DNA from: JAUIBE01 sp035267185 | Lineage (GTDB): Bacteria > Pseudomonadota > Gammaproteobacteria > Xanthomonadales > SZUA-36 | Assembly: GCA_035267185.1 (NCBI GenBank) | Contig: DATFLY010000127.1 | Coordinates: forward strand, 40,280-104,279 | Direction: 5' to 3' | DNA: 64,000 nt | In this document: in pieces, positions 50,649 to 60,233 of the stretch | Layout of the letters: each line of letters starts with the position of its first letter | Position numbering within the stretch: the first letter of the stretch is position 1 | Notes under the pieces: generated by a model | The model's input: the letters and a program-made list of their open reading frames with translations, nothing else | Told to the model about the DNA's origin: nothing | The model's database searches: none | Position numbers and translations under genes: made by a program

Positions 50649-51167
50649 ATGTCGAGGGAATTTCCAGACTTTGTCGAACCCTGGAGAATGGCGGATGGTC
50701 GCCGGTCGATTGGTGGCACCATACCACTGGCACGACTGAAGCGCTTATTGCCTTTGTTGGATTCATCGGATGGCGACGCCACTTTCAGGCTGAATTTTGG
50801 CTACGACGCTCAACAAAGAGCGGTGGTGACCGTAAAAGTCGAGGCTGAGCTGAAGCTGATTTGCCAGACAAGCCTTGAGCCTTATTTTGAGAATGTTCGG
50901 CAACGTTCGGAATTGCTGATCATTTCAGACCAGGCGGACCAGGCAAATCTTTCTGAACAGGAAGAGTTTTTGCTGGTAGATGAAGGTCGGTTTGCCGTGG
51001 CGGACCTTGTTGAAGATGAGTTACTGCTCGCTGTTCCGCAGATTCCCAGGAATCCGGAACTGAACTCTGAGGCGGGCTACGTCGTCAGCGAAGAGTCTGG
51101 GGAAGAGAATATTCAACGGCCATTTGAGTCGTTGGCGGAATTAATGAAAAATCGGGCAAAACAGTAA
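50649..51167 (+). CDS. yceD: YceD family protein (DUF177)
   Basis: The 172-residue protein has the YceD/DUF177 core (VTVKVEAELKLICQTSLEPY with the conserved Cys, and FLLVDEGRFAVADLVEDELLLAVPQIPRN). The family is linked to large-subunit rRNA accumulation and is found upstream of rpmF nearly everywhere. It lacks the C-terminal CxxC of some members. It heads the plus-strand rpmF-plsX-fab run. Confidence 0.9.
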   Translation: MSREFPDFVEPWRMADGRRSIGGTIPLARLKRLLPLLDSSDGDATFRLNFGYDAQQRAVVTVKVEAELKLICQTSLEPYFENVRQRSELLIISDQADQANLSEQEEFLLVDEGRFAVADLVEDELLLAVPQIPRNPELNSEAGYVVSEESGEENIQRPFESLAELMKNRAKQ

Positions 51168-51169
51168 AG

Positions 51170-51197
51170 CGAATTGCGTATTACGAATTGCAAATAG
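51170..51197 (+). repeat. Imperfect 14-bp repeat in the rpmF leader
   Basis: CGAATTGC occurs at 51170-51177 and again at 51184-51191, 14 bp apart, with partial identity continuing. It fills the short AT-rich gap between yceD and rpmF. It could reflect duplication by slippage or an RNA element; no hairpin of note is formed. Confidence 0.45.
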
Positions 51198-51232
51198 AGT
51201 TTTGGAATTTTGGATTGACCAGGAGTATTGAG

Positions 51233-51427
51233 ATGGCTGTACAAAAAAGTAAGAAAACACCGTCACGTCGCGGAATGCGACGTTCGCATGATTCACTCAG
51301 CGCGCCAACGCTTTCAGTTGAGCCCACGACGGGTGAAACGCACAGGCGTCATCACGTAAGCCCGGAAGGATATTACAAAGGCAAGAAAGTCATCGAGCGG
51401 AACGTTCCCGAGTTCGACGAAGACTGA
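51233..51427 (+). CDS. rpmF: 50S ribosomal protein L32
   Basis: The 64-residue protein has the L32 sequence MAVQKSKKTPSRRGMRR followed by LSVEPTTGETHRRHHVS and GYYKGKKVI. The zinc-binding cysteines of some L32 forms are absent, which is the gammaproteobacterial type. AGGAG seven bases upstream of ATG 51233 settles the start; an earlier in-frame codon at 51188 is not homologous. Confidence 0.97.
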   Translation: MAVQKSKKTPSRRGMRRSHDSLSAPTLSVEPTTGETHRRHHVSPEGYYKGKKVIERNVPEFDED

Positions 51428-51453
51428 AACTGAGCGAACAGCAGCCCGGCTTT

Positions 51454-52494
51454 ATGGCTGATAAAAACAAGGCTGTTATAGCGGTTGACGCGCATGGTGG
51501 TGATCACGGTCTGGATGTAACACTTCCGGCCACTCTGGACGCCCTGGAGGCAGACCACCATCTTGAGATACGAATGCTTGGCCGCCAGGCTGATTTTGAT
51601 CAGTTCCTGGCGGCCAAATCCGTTGCGGGCATCAATCCTCAGGTAAAAGACCGGTTCGATTTTGTAGCGGTTGAGACTGAGTTGGCGATGGATGTCAGTC
51701 CGATTGCGGCACTGCGCAGAGGCAAGGGCAGCAGCCTGTGGGAGGCCATTGCCCTGGTTGCCAATGGTGAGGCAGATGCGTGTGTCAGTGGTGGGAGTAC
51801 GGGGGCGATGATGGCGCTTGGTGTGCGCCTGTCAGGAATGCTGACCGGAATTGAACGTCCCGTACTGATGTCCTATGTCCCGAATGCATCGGGTTTCACC
51901 GGTGCACTTGATCTCGGAGCAAATCTGAGTGTCAGTGAACGGCAGTTGGTACAGTTTGCTGTCATGGGCTCAATTACAGCCGAACATGTGGACGGGATTG
52001 AAAATCCGAGGGTAGGGCTGCTCAATGTTGGGCATGAGGACAACAAGGGGCCAGTTATCGTTCAGGCAGCTCATGCATTGCTCAAGGAAATGCCTCTGAA
52101 TTACGTCGGCTTCGTTGAGGGGAACGACCTGTATGCAGGCTCGGTGGATGTGGCTGTCTGCGATGGCTTCACGGGCAACCTGGTGCTCAAGTCAAACGAG
52201 GGTTTGGCACGAATGATCACCAGCCAGATGAAAAATGCCATGCGTGGTTCATTTCGCGGTCGGTTAGGCGCCTGGATTGCCAGGCCGGCACTGAAAAGTT
52301 TACTGGTCAGGCTCGATCCTTCCGCTCATAATGGTGCGCCTTTGCTGGGCCTCAGGGGCAACGTGATCAAGAGTCACGGCCACGCTAACAAGGCAGCATT
52401 CACACAGGCGATTTTCGAAGCTGCGAAAACTGCCCGGAAAAAATTGCCGAAACGTATAGACAGCCTGATACAGCAGTACAACCTGGAGGCGTGA
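51454..52494 (+). CDS. plsX: Phosphate acyltransferase PlsX
   Basis: PlsX turns acyl-ACP into acyl-phosphate for phospholipid synthesis. The 346-residue protein has IAVDAHGGDHGLDVTLPA (the common reading is DAMGGD, here DAHGGD), AMDVSPIAALRRGKGSS, CVSGGSTGAMMALG and CDGFTGNLVLKSNEG. It lies between rpmF and fabH in the standard order. No strong ribosome-binding site is seen before ATG 51454. Confidence 0.95.
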   Translation: MADKNKAVIAVDAHGGDHGLDVTLPATLDALEADHHLEIRMLGRQADFDQFLAAKSVAGINPQVKDRFDFVAVETELAMDVSPIAALRRGKGSSLWEAIALVANGEADACVSGGSTGAMMALGVRLSGMLTGIERPVLMSYVPNASGFTGALDLGANLSVSERQLVQFAVMGSITAEHVDGIENPRVGLLNVGHEDNKGPVIVQAAHALLKEMPLNYVGFVEGNDLYAGSVDVAVCDGFTGNLVLKSNEGLARMITSQMKNAMRGSFRGRLGAWIARPALKSLLVRLDPSAHNGAPLLGLRGNVIKSHGHANKAAFTQAIFEAAKTARKKLPKRIDSLIQQYNLEA

Positions 52495-52495
52495 T

Positions 52496-53470
52496 TTGAA
52501 ATATTCGAGAATTGCAGGCACAGGCAGCGCGTTGCCGGACAAGGTTGTGACCAATCACGATCTTGAGTCCATGATGGACACCACCGACGAATGGATCCAG
52601 TCCCGCACCGGAATCAGGGAGAGAAGGGCAATTGTCGATGGCGAGACAACAGTTTCGCTATCAGAAATCGCTTGTCGCCGTGCCCTGGAAGCGGCCGACG
52701 TCGACCCGAAGGAAATTGACCTTTTTGTTCTTGGTACAACCACGCCTGACCTGATCTTTCCGAGCTCTGCCTGTTTGCTTCAACCCCGGCTGGGGTTGGG
52801 TGAATGCGGGGCCATGGATGTCAACGCTGCATGTTCCGGTTTCATGTACGCACTCAGTATCGCAGATAAGTATATTCGCACCGGCGATGCGAAAAAGGTT
52901 CTGGTTGGCGGAGCTGAAACGCTGACTCAGATGATTAACTGGAATGCCCGTGATACCGCCGTTTTGTTCGGTGACGGAGCTGGTGCGGTTGTGCTTGAAG
53001 CAAGTGATGAGCCCGGAATTCTTTCCACCCATATTCACGCCAGCGGAAAAGAAGCTGATCTTTTGTGCACTGATGTTGGTGTTTCACGAGGTTTCGACCG
53101 GCTTCAGGAAAATGATGGTCGCGCCGAGATTTACATGAAAGGCAACGAGGTTTTCAAATTTGCTGTTCGGACCCTGGGGCGAATCGTTGACGAAACGCTC
53201 GAGGCAAACAACGTCAGCAAAGAGGAACTCGACTGGCTGATCCCACACCAGGCGAACCTGAGAATCATTTCAGCCACGGCCCGAAAACTGAATATGAGCA
53301 TGGACCAGGTCGTGATCACAGTGGACCGTCATGGAAACACCTCTGCAGCTTCCGTGCCGTTGGCTCTTGACGAAGCCGTTCGTGATGGCCGTATTCAGCG
53401 TGGTCAGTTGATGTTGCTGGAAGCTTTCGGCGGGGGGTTCACCTGGGGCTCAGCGCTGATCCGCTACTAA
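52496..53470 (+). CDS. fabH: 3-oxoacyl-ACP synthase III FabH
   Basis: FabH starts fatty-acid synthesis by condensing acetyl-CoA with malonyl-ACP. The 324-residue protein has the nucleophile Cys in DVNAACSGFMYAL (about 114), His in LIPHQANLRI and Asn in GNTSAASVP. The start is TTG 52496, with GGAGG six bases upstream and the plsX stop two bases before it; the next codons KYSRIAGTGSALP fit the family N-terminus. Confidence 0.96.
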   Translation: MKYSRIAGTGSALPDKVVTNHDLESMMDTTDEWIQSRTGIRERRAIVDGETTVSLSEIACRRALEAADVDPKEIDLFVLGTTTPDLIFPSSACLLQPRLGLGECGAMDVNAACSGFMYALSIADKYIRTGDAKKVLVGGAETLTQMINWNARDTAVLFGDGAGAVVLEASDEPGILSTHIHASGKEADLLCTDVGVSRGFDRLQENDGRAEIYMKGNEVFKFAVRTLGRIVDETLEANNVSKEELDWLIPHQANLRIISATARKLNMSMDQVVITVDRHGNTSAASVPLALDEAVRDGRIQRGQLMLLEAFGGGFTWGSALIRY

Positions 53471-53495
53471 TTCAATTAATTACTAACTCTGATTT

Positions 53496-54440
53496 ATGAA
53501 TTCTGAAACTGTATTTTTGTTTCCGGGACAAGGTTCCCAGTCTGTTGGAATGTTGTCAGATCTGTACCACAACCATTCTGTGGCAGAAAAGACGTTCAAC
53601 GAGGCGTCGGACGTACTTGGTTATGACTTGTGGGACATTTGCCAAAATGGACCTGAAACCCGGCTGAATCAAACTGAAGTGACCCAGCCCGCCATGTTGG
53701 CGGCTGACGTTGCCACCTGGCGCATATGGTGTGACCTGGGTGGGGCTGCTCCAACACAAATGGCTGGCCATAGCCTCGGGGAATACGCGGCCCTGGTGGC
53801 GGCTGATTCCATCGATTTTAAGGATGCTGCCAGACTGGTCTCGCTTCGTGGAAAACTGATGCAAACGGCGACACCCGAGGGCACTGGCGCCATGGCTGCT
53901 GTCCTTGGGCTTGAAGATCAGCAGGTTGAAAAAATCTGCCAGGACGTAACATCCGGAACAACCGTTTCCTGTGCCAACTTTAATTCACCTGGACAAGTGG
54001 TGATTGCCGGACACACCGGGGCAGTCGAAAAAGCCTGTGAAGCGGCAAAAGCAGCAGGTGCAAGACGAGCCATATTGTTGCCTGTTTCTGTGCCTTCTCA
54101 TTGTGTGCTGATGAAAGGTGCAGCAGAACAGCTTTCCAATGCACTGGATGATATCGAGATTCGCACCCCTGCAATCCCTGTGGCCCATAACATTGATGGC
54201 CGCTCCCGCATGGATCCTTCAGAAATACGTTCTGCACTTTCCGCCCAGCTTTGGCAGCCGGTGCAGTGGACCGCGACCATGAATGGTTATGCCGCTATGG
54301 GTGTCAGCCGAATGGCAGAATGTGGACCCGGAAAAGTGCTGAGCGGTCTGGCACGAAGGGTTTCAAGAGAATTAAAATGCACGGCGCTGATTGATTCTGA
54401 ATCGATCTCAACAACCATTTCTGACTGGAGTCATTCATGA
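53496..54440 (+). CDS. fabD: Malonyl CoA-ACP transacylase FabD
   Basis: FabD loads malonate onto ACP. The 314-residue protein has FLFPGQGSQSVGML, the nucleophile Ser in AGHSLGEYAALVA (about 93), a conserved Arg in SLRGKLMQ and the His in VPSHCVLM. Its stop overlaps the fabG start as ATGA. Confidence 0.97.
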   Translation: MNSETVFLFPGQGSQSVGMLSDLYHNHSVAEKTFNEASDVLGYDLWDICQNGPETRLNQTEVTQPAMLAADVATWRIWCDLGGAAPTQMAGHSLGEYAALVAADSIDFKDAARLVSLRGKLMQTATPEGTGAMAAVLGLEDQQVEKICQDVTSGTTVSCANFNSPGQVVIAGHTGAVEKACEAAKAAGARRAILLPVSVPSHCVLMKGAAEQLSNALDDIEIRTPAIPVAHNIDGRSRMDPSEIRSALSAQLWQPVQWTATMNGYAAMGVSRMAECGPGKVLSGLARRVSRELKCTALIDSESISTTISDWSHS

Positions 54441-55201
54441 GCCAAACATCAGCTTACAAAGGTATAGAAGGCCAGGTGGCGCTGGTCACCGGGGCCAGCC
54501 GGGGTATTGGTGCAGCTATTGCCGATTCGTTGGCGCACGCAGGTGCAATCGTTACAGGGACTGCCACGACAGCAGAAGGTGGAGATAAAATTCAACAGCG
54601 TCTGCAATCCATAAACGCCGGGTGTCTTGGTCGAGCCCTTGATGTCAATGATGCAGACGCCGTGACAGCCTTGCTTGCAGAAATCTCTGCGGGCCCGGGA
54701 GCGCCCACCATTCTCGTCAACAATGCTGGCATCACCCGCGACCAGATTCTGATGAGGATGAAGGAAGAAGACTGGGAAGCAATTATGGACACAGACCTGC
54801 GTTCAGTGTTCAGGCTGAGCAAAGCCTGCCTTCGCGGCATGATGAAGGCCCGGCATGGACGTATCATCAATATTTCCTCCGTGGTTGCATCCATGGGTAA
54901 CCCGGGACAGTCAAACTATTCTGCTGCCAAGGCCGGAATGATCGGTTTTAGCAAATCGCTTGCCAGAGAAATTGGCAGTCGAAACATCACAGTCAACGTC
55001 ATATCGCCTGGCTTTATTGACACAGACATGACCCGCGCACTGGACGAAAATCAGCGGGAATCCCTGATCAGGGACATACCTTTACAGCGCCTGGGTGATC
55101 CCCAGGACATCGCGGATTCTGTGTTGTTCCTGGCGTCTGATGGCGGCGGGTATGTCACGGGACATACGCTTCATGTAAACGGCGGAATGTTTATGTCATG
55201 A
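54437..55201 (+). CDS. fabG: 3-oxoacyl-ACP reductase FabG
   Basis: This short-chain dehydrogenase reduces 3-oxoacyl-ACP with NADPH. The 254-residue protein has TGASRGIGAAIA, NNAGITRD, Ser in NISSVVASMG, the YxxxK motif in NYSAAKAGMIG (about 160-164) and SPGFIDTDMT. The start overlaps fabD. A 146-bp gap to acpP follows. Confidence 0.96.
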   Translation: MSQTSAYKGIEGQVALVTGASRGIGAAIADSLAHAGAIVTGTATTAEGGDKIQQRLQSINAGCLGRALDVNDADAVTALLAEISAGPGAPTILVNNAGITRDQILMRMKEEDWEAIMDTDLRSVFRLSKACLRGMMKARHGRIINISSVVASMGNPGQSNYSAAKAGMIGFSKSLAREIGSRNITVNVISPGFIDTDMTRALDENQRESLIRDIPLQRLGDPQDIADSVLFLASDGGGYVTGHTLHVNGGMFMS

Positions 55202-55347
55202 AACAGGGAAATAGAATTTTTGTCAGAAACCAGGGTTTGGGATTCGAATTGAGCGCCCCGGTTTCGACTATTCGTGCAATTTGTGGCCTAACCAACTAAA
55301 ATTGCGTCCTTGAATTCGAATCCCCCATTAAGAGGAAATTTCATAAA

Positions 55348-55587
55348 ATGAGCAGTACTGATACTGAAGCTCGCGTAAAAAAGATCGTCGTCGAACAACT
55401 GGGCGTGAAAGAAGAAGAAGTCACCCCAAGTGCATCGTTCGTCGATGACCTTGGCGCCGATTCCCTTGACACGGTTGAACTGGTCATGGCTCTGGAAGAA
55501 GAATTTGAATGTGAAATTCCGGACGAAGAGGCAGAAAAAATCACCAGCGTTCAGCAGGCGATCGACTACGTCACAGCTCACCGCTGA
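55348..55587 (+). CDS. acpP: Acyl carrier protein
   Basis: The 79-residue acidic protein has the phosphopantetheine Ser in DDLGADSLDTVELVMALEE (Ser of DSL, about 38) and the usual C-terminal VQQAIDYV. It carries growing acyl chains. It has its own 146-bp upstream gap (a TAAAAT -10 candidate at 55297-55302, weak -35) and a terminator downstream, so it can be expressed as a single high-level transcript. Confidence 0.98.
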   Translation: MSSTDTEARVKKIVVEQLGVKEEEVTPSASFVDDLGADSLDTVELVMALEEEFECEIPDEEAEKITSVQQAIDYVTAHR

Positions 55588-55635
55588 GTGAATGGTTCTG
55601 GAACACCAGAGTTATTGATATATAGCATTCTCTGT

Positions 55636-55663
55636 GGCCGGCTTCTTGCCGGCCGTATTTTTT
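55636..55663 (+). terminator. Rho-independent terminator after acpP
   Basis: GGCCGGC (55636-55642) and GCCGGCC (55648-55654) form a 7-bp GC stem with a five-base loop, followed by GTA and six T. It stands between acpP and fabF, so part of the transcripts would end before fabF. Confidence 0.8.
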
Positions 55664-55697
55664 CAATCAGCAGGACCTGTTCAGCGAGGTAGTACCT

Positions 55698-56948
55698 GTG
55701 TCCAAGCGTCGAGTCGTTATCACCGGCCTGGGTGCGATCACACCCGTAGGAAACACCGTAGAATCTGCCTGGGATGCCGTTACCAACGGCCGCAGCGGCA
55801 TCGGGCCTATCACGGAATTTGATAGCTCTCAGCTCACCACCCGGATCGCTGGTGAAGTACGTGACTTCGATGTAGAGGAGTACATGCCCGCAAAAGAAGC
55901 CCGTCGTTGTGACAAGTTTATTCACTACGGAATGGCTGCCGGAATTCAGGCGCTGAACGACAGTGGTTTACTCGATGATGATTCACCGGTTAATCCCGAG
56001 CGCGTGGGCTTCTCAGTTGGTGCTGGTATCGGTGGTATTGCAACCATCGAGGAAACCCGCCTGATATACGAGAACAAGGGTGCCCGGCGAGTATCACCGT
56101 TCTACATTCCCGGCACCATCGTGAACATGATCGGCGGAAACCTCTCTATTCGCTACGGTTTTAAAGGTCCAAACCTTTCCATCGTCACGGCCTGTACAAC
56201 TTCAACACACAACATTGGCAATGCAGCGAGACTGATTGCTTACGGTGATGCCGACGCCATGCTTTCTGGCGGTGCTGAATATGCCACGACGCCAACCGCA
56301 CTGGCAGGATTTATGTCTGCCAAAGCAACATCAACCAGAAATGACGAACCCGAAAAAGCCAGTCGTCCCTGGGATGATGACCGTGATGGCTTTGTGCTTA
56401 GCAACGGTGCGGCTATGGTAGTGGTTGAGGAGTACGAACATGCTCGCCGGCGCGGTGCTCAGATCTATGCCGAGCTGGTTGGTTTTGGCATGAGCGGGGA
56501 TGCGCACCATATGACTGCACCGCCTGCCGATGGCGAGGGCGCAGCGCGATGCATGAAGATTGCGCTTGCTGATGCTGGCATCAATGCGGATCAGGTTGAC
56601 TATGTCAATGCTCATGGCACTTCAACTCCTTTGGGGGATCGCGCAGAGTCCGATGCACTCAAGACCGTTTTTGGTGATCACGCCTATCGGCTCGCCGTGA
56701 GTTCAACAAAGTCAATGACCGGGCATCTATTGGGCGCGGCAGGTGGTATCGAGGCTCTGTTCACTGTGCTTGCGATGAGGGATGGTATTGCGCCGCCAAC
56801 GATCAACCTAGAGAATCCGAGCGAAGGCTGTGATCTGGACTATGTGCCCAACACAGCACGTGAAATGACGATCCGGACCGCGGTTTCCAACTCATTTGGT
56901 TTTGGCGGCACAAACGGAACACTGATTTTCAGTACCCTCCAGGATTAG
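55698..56948 (+). CDS. fabF: 3-oxoacyl-ACP synthase II FabF
   Basis: FabF elongates acyl-ACP and helps control fatty-acid composition. The 416-residue protein has the catalytic Cys in VTACTTSTHNIGNA (about 165), His in NAHGTSTPLGD (about 305) and His in STKSMTGHLLGAAGG (about 342). The start is GTG 55698 with an AGGT upstream. It follows the acpP terminator by 34 bp. Confidence 0.97.
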   Translation: MSKRRVVITGLGAITPVGNTVESAWDAVTNGRSGIGPITEFDSSQLTTRIAGEVRDFDVEEYMPAKEARRCDKFIHYGMAAGIQALNDSGLLDDDSPVNPERVGFSVGAGIGGIATIEETRLIYENKGARRVSPFYIPGTIVNMIGGNLSIRYGFKGPNLSIVTACTTSTHNIGNAARLIAYGDADAMLSGGAEYATTPTALAGFMSAKATSTRNDEPEKASRPWDDDRDGFVLSNGAAMVVVEEYEHARRRGAQIYAELVGFGMSGDAHHMTAPPADGEGAARCMKIALADAGINADQVDYVNAHGTSTPLGDRAESDALKTVFGDHAYRLAVSSTKSMTGHLLGAAGGIEALFTVLAMRDGIAPPTINLENPSEGCDLDYVPNTAREMTIRTAVSNSFGFGGTNGTLIFSTLQD

Positions 56949-56955
56949 TCAGGTT

Positions 56956-58314
56956 ATGGGCGGATTAATCCGTCAGCGGCTGGCTTCGCCGCCGGATCTG
57001 TTGTTGCTGTCACAAAATTTCCCGGGGGACTTCCCGTTCCTGCTGGAAAGCTCTGCGTCCTCTCGGCTTGGCCGCTGCAGCATGTTGCTGCTTGCCAGCG
57101 ACGAGGTCCTGTTATCCGATCCGGAGCATCTTGAGCCGGCAGAATTCATCACAGCGTTAAAATCAGATTACTCAAAAAGTCGTACTGATTACTTCCCCGG
57201 GGATTCCGACATTCCTTTTCGGGGTGGATGGTTTGTCTACATGGGCTATGAGATGGCAAGTGCTGCCGAGCCCGCCCTTGAACTGCCGAAAAACAGCACG
57301 GGGGTTCCTGATGCGCTTGCCGTTCGTTGCAGGGCTGCGATTGTCGTTTTCAATGATCAAAGCGATCAACGTGCTGAAGTGGTGGCAGAGTCAGTATCCG
57401 ATGCAGCAAGAATCTTAAGTATTCTCGATGAATCGTCTTTCGCGGCAGAGACAACAGGTAGTGTTTCCGAAAGATTTGCCATGAGTAAAATCGATGAAAG
57501 CGACCCGGAGGATTTTCTTTCCGGGGTCTGCCGTATTCATGAATACCTGCTCAGCGGCGACGTATTCCAGGTCAACCTGTCCCGGGCCTGGAACGTCGGG
57601 CTGAATGATCCGACCAGTGCAATCGATTTATACCGTTCCCTGAGGGTCGCCAATCCGGCGCCGTTTTCCGGTGTGATGCAATGGAAAAACCGTGCTGTTT
57701 TAAGTTCGTCCCCGGAACGACTGATAGAAATACGCCAGGGCAAAGTCCAGACCCGACCGATAGCCGGTACAAGACCGCGAGACCCTGATCCTCAACGGGA
57801 TCGTGAGTTGTCGACGGAGCTTCTTGAAAACGTCAAGGAGCGGGCAGAGCACATCATGCTGATTGATCTTGAGCGCAATGACCTGGGTAAAGTCTGTCAG
57901 CCCGGAAGTATTGAAGTTGACGAACTTATGGTGATCGAAAGTTATGCTCATGTGCACCATATCGTATCCAATGTGACCGGCAGGTTAAGCGCTGATTCCG
58001 ACCCCATCGATGCACTGACAGCCGTGTTTCCGGGCGGAACGATAACGGGCTGTCCGAAGATCCGATGCATGGAGATTATCGCCGAACTCGAAAAAGAGGG
58101 CAGAGGTTTCTATACCGGGTCCATGGGCTATCTTTGCCTGGATGGCGACCTCGATATGAATATCCTGATACGAACCATGTTGTTCGATGAAAGCAAGGTT
58201 TCATTTCGAACCGGTGCCGGAATCGTGGCAGATTCCATTCCTGCAAATGAACTTGAAGAAACCCGAGACAAGGCCCGGGGCTTATTACTTGCCCTGAAGG
58301 CTAACAAACCATAA
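56956..58314 (+). CDS. pabB: Aminodeoxychorismate synthase component I
   Basis: PabB converts chorismate to aminodeoxychorismate for folate synthesis, with a glutamine amidotransferase partner. The 452-residue protein has GGWFVYMGYEMA, FQVNLSRAW, SSSPERLIEI, TRPIAGTRPR, HIMLIDLERNDLGKV and FPGGTITGCPKIRCMEII. The PIAGT/TGCPK set fits PabB, and the neighbouring pabC supports it over anthranilate synthase. It starts 7 bp after fabF. No pabA is in the window. Confidence 0.92.
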   Translation: MGGLIRQRLASPPDLLLLSQNFPGDFPFLLESSASSRLGRCSMLLLASDEVLLSDPEHLEPAEFITALKSDYSKSRTDYFPGDSDIPFRGGWFVYMGYEMASAAEPALELPKNSTGVPDALAVRCRAAIVVFNDQSDQRAEVVAESVSDAARILSILDESSFAAETTGSVSERFAMSKIDESDPEDFLSGVCRIHEYLLSGDVFQVNLSRAWNVGLNDPTSAIDLYRSLRVANPAPFSGVMQWKNRAVLSSSPERLIEIRQGKVQTRPIAGTRPRDPDPQRDRELSTELLENVKERAEHIMLIDLERNDLGKVCQPGSIEVDELMVIESYAHVHHIVSNVTGRLSADSDPIDALTAVFPGGTITGCPKIRCMEIIAELEKEGRGFYTGSMGYLCLDGDLDMNILIRTMLFDESKVSFRTGAGIVADSIPANELEETRDKARGLLLALKANKP

Positions 58315-58351
58315 TTTTAAACACAATAATTTCGTAGGTGCGTAATTCCTG

Positions 58352-59203
58352 ATGCATGACTGTCTGATCAATGGCGAAATTTCTCATTCTGTAAACCCCT
58401 CGGATCGGGGTCTTAACTATGGCGATGGGTTGTTCGAAACAATCCGCGTGACGGCCGGCAAGCCGCGATTCTGGCAGGGGCACATGGACAGGCTTGAGAC
58501 CGGATGCCAGCGGCTCGGCATTGAACGTCCCAACCAGGCTGTTTTATTGCGAGAAGTCCAGACAGTGATTGCCGGAAATCCGGAATGCGTTGTGAAAATT
58601 GTCGTGACCCGGGGGGTCCCTGGACCATCGGCAGTTCGTGGATATGCTCCTCCAAAGAATTGTTCGGTGACCCGAATTGTCAGCGCCCATTTGTTGCCTT
58701 CGGATTTTCACACAACCATCGAAGGGATTGGAGATCCGAACGACCAGAGTCACAGCCGTGCAGGGCTGAGGTTGCGAATTTGCAGCTTGCGACTTGCCAA
58801 TCAGCCTGTCCTTGCGGGCATCAAGCACCTCAACCGGCTCGAGCAGGTCATGGCGCGTGCAGAGTGGAATGATCCGGAAATCAGTGAAGGGGTCTTGCTC
58901 GATGAGAATGATCACCTGGTTTGTGGCACCGCCTCGAATATTTTTCTTGTATCAGCCGGACGAATGCTGACCCCCCGACTGGATCGCTGTGGTGTCAGGG
59001 GTGTGATGCGTTCAGAAATCCTGAAACTTTTTAGTGCACGCTGTGAACAAAGGCGTATAACGCTCGACATGGTGCCGGAGGCAGATGAAGTTTTCTTGTG
59101 CAACAGCGTACGGGGCATCATGCCGGTACACCGGATTGATGACTGGCGTTACAACCTTGGACCGGTAACTGCCGAGGTCAGGGAATGGCTGGAACGCTTG
59201 TAG
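58352..59203 (+). CDS. pabC: Aminodeoxychorismate lyase PabC
   Basis: PabC is a fold-type IV PLP enzyme that splits aminodeoxychorismate into p-aminobenzoate and pyruvate. The 283-residue protein has SDRGLNYGDGLFETIRV, the PLP-binding Lys in LAGIKHLNRLEQVMAR (about 153), and CGTASNIFLVSAGRMLTP. Position between fab genes and mltG is standard. Confidence 0.94.
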   Translation: MHDCLINGEISHSVNPSDRGLNYGDGLFETIRVTAGKPRFWQGHMDRLETGCQRLGIERPNQAVLLREVQTVIAGNPECVVKIVVTRGVPGPSAVRGYAPPKNCSVTRIVSAHLLPSDFHTTIEGIGDPNDQSHSRAGLRLRICSLRLANQPVLAGIKHLNRLEQVMARAEWNDPEISEGVLLDENDHLVCGTASNIFLVSAGRMLTPRLDRCGVRGVMRSEILKLFSARCEQRRITLDMVPEADEVFLCNSVRGIMPVHRIDDWRYNLGPVTAEVREWLERL

Positions 59204-59210
59204 GGCTCCA

Positions 59211-60233
59211 ATGAGAAAAATTACCGTAGTCATCATTACAACGCTTGTTCTTGCAGGATTTGTAGTTGCTGCTGGTTCCAGAATGTATTTCAGTTACCAG
59301 GAATTTCTTGGTGAAAATATTGCCGTACCGAAGGACGGAACCCTGCTGATGGTTGAACCGGGAGACAGTGTAAGCGCCGTGCTGGGTAAACTTGAATCTG
59401 CAGGGGTTGTGGCCCTCGACTGGCGCTGGAAGATCCTGGCTCGCATGCAACCCGTCAATGTTCATGTTGGTGAATATCGACTGCTGCCACCTTTGAAGCC
59501 GGCACAGCTGTTGGAAGTGTTTGAAGGCGGTAACGTTCTTCAGCATCGGTTCACCATTATTGAAGGCTGGAACTGGGTACAGTTGCTGGAAGCGCTGCGT
59601 CAAGATGATGTGCTTGAGAAAGAGATTCAAGGCGACATTGATGCAAGCGAAATCGAAGCCATCGCTGAACAGATTGGGGCATCAGGGATTGACCATGCAG
59701 AAGGCTGGTTCCTGCCTGAGACCTACTATTTTGTTCGTGGTGCAAGCGATATCGATATTCTTGGACGAGCGCACCAGGCAATGAAACAGGCACTCGAAGT
59801 GGCGTGGTACGGGCGTGACGAGGGAATCCCGGTCGATACGCCTTATGAACTCCTGATTCTGGCTTCCATCGTGGAAAAAGAGACGAGCCTTCCGGAAGAA
59901 AGGGGTGAGATAGCGGGTGTCTTCAGTCGACGATTGAATCTGAACATGCGGCTGCAGACTGACCCAACCGTGATATATGGCCTGGGCCGGGCTTTTGACG
60001 GCAACATACGCCGAAGAGACCTTCGTGCCGACACGCCCTACAATACATATACCCGTCATGGCCTGCCGCCCACACCCATATCAATGCCAGGAAAAGAGAC
60101 ATTAATCGCCACTGCCAGCCCCAGCGAGGGGACGACGTTGTTTTTTGTTGCCAATGGTGAGGGTGGCCACACTTTTTCTGAAACCCTGGAAGAACATGAG
60201 GCAGCAGTCAGGCAGCTGATTCAACGGCAATGA
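59211..60233 (+). CDS. mltG: Endolytic murein transglycosylase MltG
   Basis: MltG cuts new glycan strands in the periplasm and is thought to set their length. The 340-residue protein has one N-terminal membrane helix (4-24), a LysM-like region and the YceG catalytic domain. The catalytic Glu lies in LASIVEKETSLPEERG (about 222), then NMRLQTDPTVIYG and YNTYTRHGLPPTPI. The stop overlaps tmk as ATGA. Confidence 0.95.
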   Translation: MRKITVVIITTLVLAGFVVAAGSRMYFSYQEFLGENIAVPKDGTLLMVEPGDSVSAVLGKLESAGVVALDWRWKILARMQPVNVHVGEYRLLPPLKPAQLLEVFEGGNVLQHRFTIIEGWNWVQLLEALRQDDVLEKEIQGDIDASEIEAIAEQIGASGIDHAEGWFLPETYYFVRGASDIDILGRAHQAMKQALEVAWYGRDEGIPVDTPYELLILASIVEKETSLPEERGEIAGVFSRRLNLNMRLQTDPTVIYGLGRAFDGNIRRRDLRADTPYNTYTRHGLPPTPISMPGKETLIATASPSEGTTLFFVANGEGGHTFSETLEEHEAAVRQLIQRQ

